A program made the position numbers and the translations under genes. The notes under the pieces are model-generated. The model did not search any database. It was not told the origin of the DNA and saw only the letters and a list, made by a program, of their open reading frames with translations. DNA of 64,000 bases, from assembly GCF_900109465.1 (NCBI RefSeq), contig NZ_FOAZ01000004.1, positions 62,001 through 126,000 on the forward strand, given 5' to 3'. How positions within the stretch are numbered: position 1 is the first letter of the stretch; the number at the start of each line of letters is the position of its first letter. Below, piece by piece: positions 57,916 through 64,000 of the stretch. The DNA is from Streptacidiphilus jiangxiensis (lineage in GTDB: Bacteria; Actinomycetota; Actinomycetes; Streptomycetales; Streptomycetaceae).

Positions 57916-58398
57916 GTGCACTGCCCCTTCTGCCGTCACCCGGACAGTCGAGTCGTGGACTCCCGTACCACCGACGACGGCAGCTCGATCCGACGCAGGC
58001 GCCAGTGCCCCGACTGCAACCGCCGGTTCACGACGGTGGAGACCGCCGCCTTGATGGTGGTGAAGCGCAGCGGGGTCACCGAGCCCTTCAGCCGCGACAA
58101 GGTGATCAACGGGGTGCGCAAGGCCTGTCAGGGCCGGCCGGTCACCGAGGACGCCCTCGCACTGTTGGGTCAGCGGGTCGAGGAGGCCGTCCGCTCCACC
58201 GGGAGCGCCGAGCTGTCCGCTCATGATGTCGGCCTGGCCATACTGGGCCCGCTCAGGGAGCTGGACGTCGTGGCCTACCTCCGGTTCGCCTCGGTCTACC
58301 GGGCCTACGACTCGCTCGAGGACTTCGAAGCCGCCATCGCCGAGCTCCGCACCGAGCTGCCCGGCGAGCGGACCCCCGTGCCCGCGCCCACGCCCTGA
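57916..58398 (+). CDS. nrdR: Transcriptional repressor NrdR
   Basis: A 160-residue repressor of ribonucleotide reductase genes. The N-terminal zinc ribbon is CPFC and CPDC in [17 protein letters not shown] and [12 protein letters not shown], and the ATP-cone domain follows ([20 protein letters not shown]), sensing dATP/ATP. GTG 57916 follows GGAGGGG. It is transcribed with nrdJ 138 bases downstream and should repress this promoter through the two NrdR-like boxes. The Pro-rich C-terminal tail is short and normal. Confidence 0.96.
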   Translation: MHCPFCRHPDSRVVDSRTTDDGSSIRRRRQCPDCNRRFTTVETAALMVVKRSGVTEPFSRDKVINGVRKACQGRPVTEDALALLGQRVEEAVRSTGSAELSAHDVGLAILGPLRELDVVAYLRFASVYRAYDSLEDFEAAIAELRTELPGERTPVPAPTP

Positions 58399-58536
58399 CC
58401 CTCGGCACGTCCCAGGCTGCGCGCGGCACCACCATCGGCACTCTGTGCCGATCTGTACGACATGAACCAAACGAACCAGCAGGCGACCCCGGGAAGCAGC
58501 GGGGCGCTCAGGGCGTTTGCCCAGGAGGAGGCGGCA

Positions 58537-61431
<2,895 letters not shown>

Positions 61432-61487
61432 CAGCCGGCCTGACCGCCGCGGCGGACCGGTGACGGTTCGCACGGATTGACCGACAG

Positions 61488-61517
61488 TGTCCCCCGGAGC
61501 CTCCGCTCCGGGGGACA
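61488..61517 (+). terminator. Perfect 13-bp hairpin after nrdJ
   Basis: TGTCCCCCGGAGC (61488-61500) and GCTCCGGGGGACA (61505-61517) pair around CTCC and are followed by TTT. Strong intrinsic terminator. Confidence 0.88.
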
Positions 61518-61525
61518 TTTCGTCG

Positions 61526-61554
61526 TTGCACGGAACAACGCAGGTCACTAGGGT
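61526..61554 (+). promoter_or_regulatory. Promoter TTGCAC-N17-TAGGGT, leaderless
   Basis: TTGCAC (61526-61531) and TAGGGT (61549-61554) are spaced 17 bases, and GTG 61561 follows 6 bases later. This is the best-formed vegetative promoter in the window. Confidence 0.7.
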
Positions 61555-61560
61555 GCGCGC

Positions 61561-62367
61561 GTGACTGCGGATGATCAGGGGACGGGCGACGAGCTCTGGG
61601 ACGAGTTCGTCCGGGAGTTCCACAAGAGCAAGGGGATCCACGAGCCCAGTGCGGCCGAGCGCACGCCGGTGGCTCAGTCGGCCGGGCGCTCGTGGCGGCG
61701 GTGGCTGCTGATCGGGGCCGCCGGTGCCGGGACGCTGGCCGTGCTGGCGGGTGTCGGCCTGTTCTCCAGCTCGCCGCGGCACTCCGCCGCGGCGGGCACG
61801 GCGGATTCCTCGCCCCGTCCGGGAGGGAGCACCCCTGTCCAGGCGGCTGCCAGGACCCCGTCGGCGGGCGGATCGGCTGAGGCGGTCACAGCTGCGCAGG
61901 CGTTCCCGGCACGGGTCGGCGGATACACGCGGGTCGCCTCGGTCACGGACAAGGTGTGCACCGGGACGGACACGGTCGGGCCGACCCTCGCCGGGCTGAT
62001 CACCCAGAGCCGCGGTTGCCGGGGTGTCGCCATCGCCCTCTATCGGGATGCGGCCGGTGACGAGTTCGACCTCGACGTGTTCAGCATGAACGACCCACAG
62101 GACGCGGCCCACCTCGTCTTCGCCCTCGGAGCGAACCCCACCGACGACGAGGTGGTGGTGCAGGTTCCGCCCGCGAACTCCGGGCTGCGGGCGCTGCCGG
62201 CGGACAGCGGCCTCGTGCAGGCGTTCGCCGGGACCAAGCGCCTTGCGGTCGTCGGTCTCGCCCAGTGGTCGGACGGACGTTCGAGGGACTTCCAGGCGCT
62301 GACCGACAAGCTCTCGCCGCTGCTGGACGCGGTGACCAAGGAGGCGGGTGGCCATGCCGGTGCGTGA
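61561..62367 (+). CDS. Hypothetical single-span membrane-anchored protein
   Basis: A 268-residue protein of unknown function. An acidic cytoplasmic N-terminus (about 45 residues, DELWDEFVREFHKSKG) is followed by one hydrophobic span WLLIGAAGAGTLAVLAGVGL and a Ser/Pro/Gly-rich linker. The extracytoplasmic domain of about 150 residues contains two cysteines (DKVCTGTDT, SRGCRGVA) that could form a disulphide. The start is a leaderless GTG. The next gene overlaps it by 14 bases, so they are expressed together. I recognise no enzyme motif; a surface-exposed binding or stress-sensing role is possible. Confidence 0.7.
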   Translation: MTADDQGTGDELWDEFVREFHKSKGIHEPSAAERTPVAQSAGRSWRRWLLIGAAGAGTLAVLAGVGLFSSSPRHSAAAGTADSSPRPGGSTPVQAAARTPSAGGSAEAVTAAQAFPARVGGYTRVASVTDKVCTGTDTVGPTLAGLITQSRGCRGVAIALYRDAAGDEFDLDVFSMNDPQDAAHLVFALGANPTDDEVVVQVPPANSGLRALPADSGLVQAFAGTKRLAVVGLAQWSDGRSRDFQALTDKLSPLLDAVTKEAGGHAGA

Positions 62368-63013
62368 CGGAGCGCAGGGTGGTCCGGGGCTGGTCACGGC
62401 CGACGATCTGGCGCACGGGGTCGCCCTGACCGTGGCCATGCTGCGGCAGCCCGCCGCCCTGGAGGCGGACTGGAGCCGTCCCGCCGGATCGCTCACCTGG
62501 GACTGCTGGGAGACCGCCGAGCATCTGGCCGACGACCTGTTCGCGTATGCGGCCGAACTCGGGTCCCCGGTGGGGGCCACTCCGGAGCCCGTGCCGTTCG
62601 TGTTGGCCCGCACCGCTCCGGACAAGCCCAGGAGCACGATCTTCGCGCAGCGGGACGCCGGGCCGTCCGGGCTGCTCCGGGTGCTGGAGTCCTGCGGAGC
62701 GCTGCTCGTCGCCATGGTGCGGACCGCTCCGCCCGAGGCCAGGGCGTTCCACGGGTTCGGAATCGCCGACGCCGAGGGCTCGGCGGCCATGGGGCTGGTG
62801 GAGACGCTCGTCCACGCCGACGACCTCGCGCAGGGGCTCGGGATTGCCTGGGAGGCTCCGGCGGACCTCTGTGCCCGGGTGCTGCACCGACTCTTCCCGG
62901 ACGCCCCGGGCGGCTTCGCGCCCTGGCCGACGCTGTTGTGGGCCGCCGGCCGCGGTGAGCTGCCGGGGTTGGCCCGGCAGGAGTGGTGGCGCTGGGACAG
63001 CTCGGTGCGGTGA
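62354..63013 (+). CDS. Maleylpyruvate-isomerase/DinB-like (mycothiol-dependent superfamily) protein
   Basis: A 219-residue protein with the DinB/MDMPI four-helix layout seen in actinobacterial mycothiol-dependent enzymes and their relatives. The N-terminal helix DLAHGVALTVAMLRQPAALE, WDCWETAEHLADDLFAYAAE with a candidate metal-binding His, and a second His in VHADDLAQGLG fit that fold. Its substrate is unknown. ATG 62354 has GAGGCGGG just upstream; GTG 62348 is possible. It overlaps the membrane-protein gene by 14 bases, and a phosphatase gene follows from its own promoter. Confidence 0.72.
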   Translation: MPVRDGAQGGPGLVTADDLAHGVALTVAMLRQPAALEADWSRPAGSLTWDCWETAEHLADDLFAYAAELGSPVGATPEPVPFVLARTAPDKPRSTIFAQRDAGPSGLLRVLESCGALLVAMVRTAPPEARAFHGFGIADAEGSAAMGLVETLVHADDLAQGLGIAWEAPADLCARVLHRLFPDAPGGFAPWPTLLWAAGRGELPGLARQEWWRWDSSVR

Positions 63014-63043
63014 GACGGCGAGGCCCGTCGGCCCCCACTGGGT

Positions 63044-63049
63044 TACGGT
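63044..63049 (+). promoter_or_regulatory. Likely -10 for leaderless phosphatase gene
   Basis: TACGGT lies 7 bases before ATG 63057; no convincing -35 is visible. Confidence 0.45.
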
Positions 63050-63056
63050 GGCCGGT

Positions 63057-63689
63057 ATGGCGCGGCCGAAGCGAATTGTCCTGATCCGACATGGTGAGTC
63101 GGAGGGCAACGTGGACGAGACGATCTACGAGCACGTCCCGGACCACGCGCTCACGCTGACCGCCCGGGGACGGGAGCAGGCCCGCGCGGCCGGTGCGGAG
63201 CTGCGGGCGCTCTTCGGCGTGGAGCGGGTGCAGGTGTACGTCTCGCCCTACACCCGCACCTGGCAGACCCTGGAGCTGCTCGGCCTGGAGCAGGCGCGCA
63301 TGCGCGTGATGGAGGAGCCCCGTCTGCGCGAGCAGGACTGGGGGAACCTCCAGGACGTCGACGACATCCGCAGACAGCGCAAGCTCCGTGACGCGTACGG
63401 GCACTTCTACTACCGCTTCACTCAGGGTGAGTCCGGAGCCGACGCCTACGACCGGGTGGGCGCCTTCTTCGAGACGTTGCACCGCAACTTCCAGCGAGCC
63501 GACTACCCGCCCAACGTGCTGCTGGTCTGCCACGGGCTGCTGATGCGGCTGTTCTGCATGCGGTGGTTCCACTGGAGCGTGGACGAGTTCGAGGTGCTGT
63601 CCAACCCCGACAACGGGGAGATGAGAACGCTCGTTCTGGGGACGGACGGCCGCTATACGCTGGACCGTCCGTTCGACCGCTGGACCTGA
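63057..63689 (+). CDS. Histidine phosphatase family protein
   Basis: A 210-residue phosphoglycerate-mutase-like phosphatase. The phospho-accepting histidine is in LIRHGESEGN near residue 11, the second active-site Arg in SPYTRTWQTLEL, Glu in EEPRLREQDWGN, and the late His in LLVCHGLLMRLF. Family members range from metabolic phosphatases to adenosylcobalamin phosphatase, and the proximity to a B12-dependent reductase is only suggestive. The ATG at 63057 follows a probable -10 by 7 bases, so it may be leaderless. Confident family, unknown substrate. Confidence 0.9.
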   Translation: MARPKRIVLIRHGESEGNVDETIYEHVPDHALTLTARGREQARAAGAELRALFGVERVQVYVSPYTRTWQTLELLGLEQARMRVMEEPRLREQDWGNLQDVDDIRRQRKLRDAYGHFYYRFTQGESGADAYDRVGAFFETLHRNFQRADYPPNVLLVCHGLLMRLFCMRWFHWSVDEFEVLSNPDNGEMRTLVLGTDGRYTLDRPFDRWT

Positions 63690-63736
63690 TCCGCCGGTCC
63701 TGATCTGCTGGTGTCGCACCGGCTAGGAGCCCAACC

Positions 63737-64000
63737 GTGTTCATCGTCACCCTCTCCTACACCGCCCCGATCGAGCAGGTGGATGCGCTCCTGCTGGAGC
63801 ACCGGGCCTGGTTGGACGAGCAGTACGCCAAGGGCGCGATGCTCGCCTCGGGTGCGAAGGTGCCGCGCACGGGCGGCATCCTCCTCGTCGGCGGCCTGGA
63901 CCGGGCCGCCCTGGACGCCCTGCTGGCCGAGGACCCCTTCGCCAAGGGCGGCGTCGCCCACTACGACGTGGTCGAGTTCACCGCGACCAAGACCGCCGAG
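63737..64000 (+). CDS. YciI-like protein, 3' truncated by window
   Basis: The first 88 codons of a small YCII-domain protein, a ferredoxin-like fold of unclear function, sometimes with hydrolase activity. The start FIVTLSYTAPIEQVDALLLE, HRAWLDEQYAKGAMLASGAK and the region GGLDRAALDALLAEDPFAKG match the family, whose members are about 95 residues, so only a few residues are missing. GTG 63737 follows TAGGAG. The His in EHRAWL and the Asp in EDPF are the conserved polar residues usually named for a putative active site. Confidence 0.85.
   Translation, partial: MFIVTLSYTAPIEQVDALLLEHRAWLDEQYAKGAMLASGAKVPRTGGILLVGGLDRAALDALLAEDPFAKGGVAHYDVVEFTATKTAE

Overview
The window is high-GC actinomycete chromosome, most like Streptomyces or a close relative (Kitasatospora, Streptacidiphilus). 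The right half carries miaB, miaA, dapF, a RelA/SpoT homologue, hflX, a siderophore operon, dinG, lexA, nrdR and nrdJ. As far as I recall, this is the order around SCO5787-SCO5805 of S. coelicolor. I saw no tRNA, rRNA, insertion sequence, prophage or CRISPR array.

Bases 1 to about 24.9 kb are an aromatic (type II) polyketide cluster. It opens inside the chain-length factor; the ketosynthase lies off the left edge. A first operon holds a flavin halogenase, a deazaflavin-reductase-like protein, an ABM monooxygenase, an SDR, a dienelactone-hydrolase-like protein and an MFS exporter, and ends at a perfect hairpin. Next come a Tat-exported berberine-bridge-type oxidase, a flavin reductase, a second DDN-family protein and a Kef-type antiporter. 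An ECF41-like sigma gene and a hemerythrin gene diverge from a shared inverted-repeat promoter region. The detached acyl carrier protein, a C9-type ketoreductase, a di-domain aromatase/cyclase, two paralogous aromatic hydroxylases around a second halogenase, an alpha/beta hydrolase, a PPTase, acyl-CoA carboxylase beta and epsilon subunits, a SnoaL-like protein and a MarR regulator follow. A strong hairpin after marR closes this part.

Bases 25.0 to 34.6 kb are a meroterpenoid gene set: 4-hydroxyphenylpyruvate dioxygenase (makes homogentisate), a membrane O-acyltransferase, a MenA/UbiA-type prenyltransferase, a short-chain polyprenyl diphosphate synthase, a squalene-hopene-cyclase-like protein with a degenerate DxDD motif, a UbiH-like FAD monooxygenase and a LasC/Lsd18-like epoxidase. 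The expected logic is prenylation of an aromatic acid, epoxidation, cyclisation and acylation. Whether this set makes its own product or decorates the halogenated polyketide next door is the main open question.

From 34.6 kb the genes are mostly housekeeping. Bases 44.8-53.5 kb hold a five-gene siderophore operon in the order diaminobutyrate aminotransferase, decarboxylase, NIS synthetase, acetyltransferase, N-monooxygenase. This is the rhizobactin 1021/schizokinen recipe, but only one NIS synthetase is present, and several of the proteins carry minisatellite-encoded low-complexity extensions. The final part has a nitrilase-family hydrolase, dinG, lexA with an SOS-like box, nrdR-nrdJ with two NrdR-like boxes on the promoter, and four small genes, the last cut by the window end.

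All functions come from reading motifs and family resemblance by eye; no database search was run.
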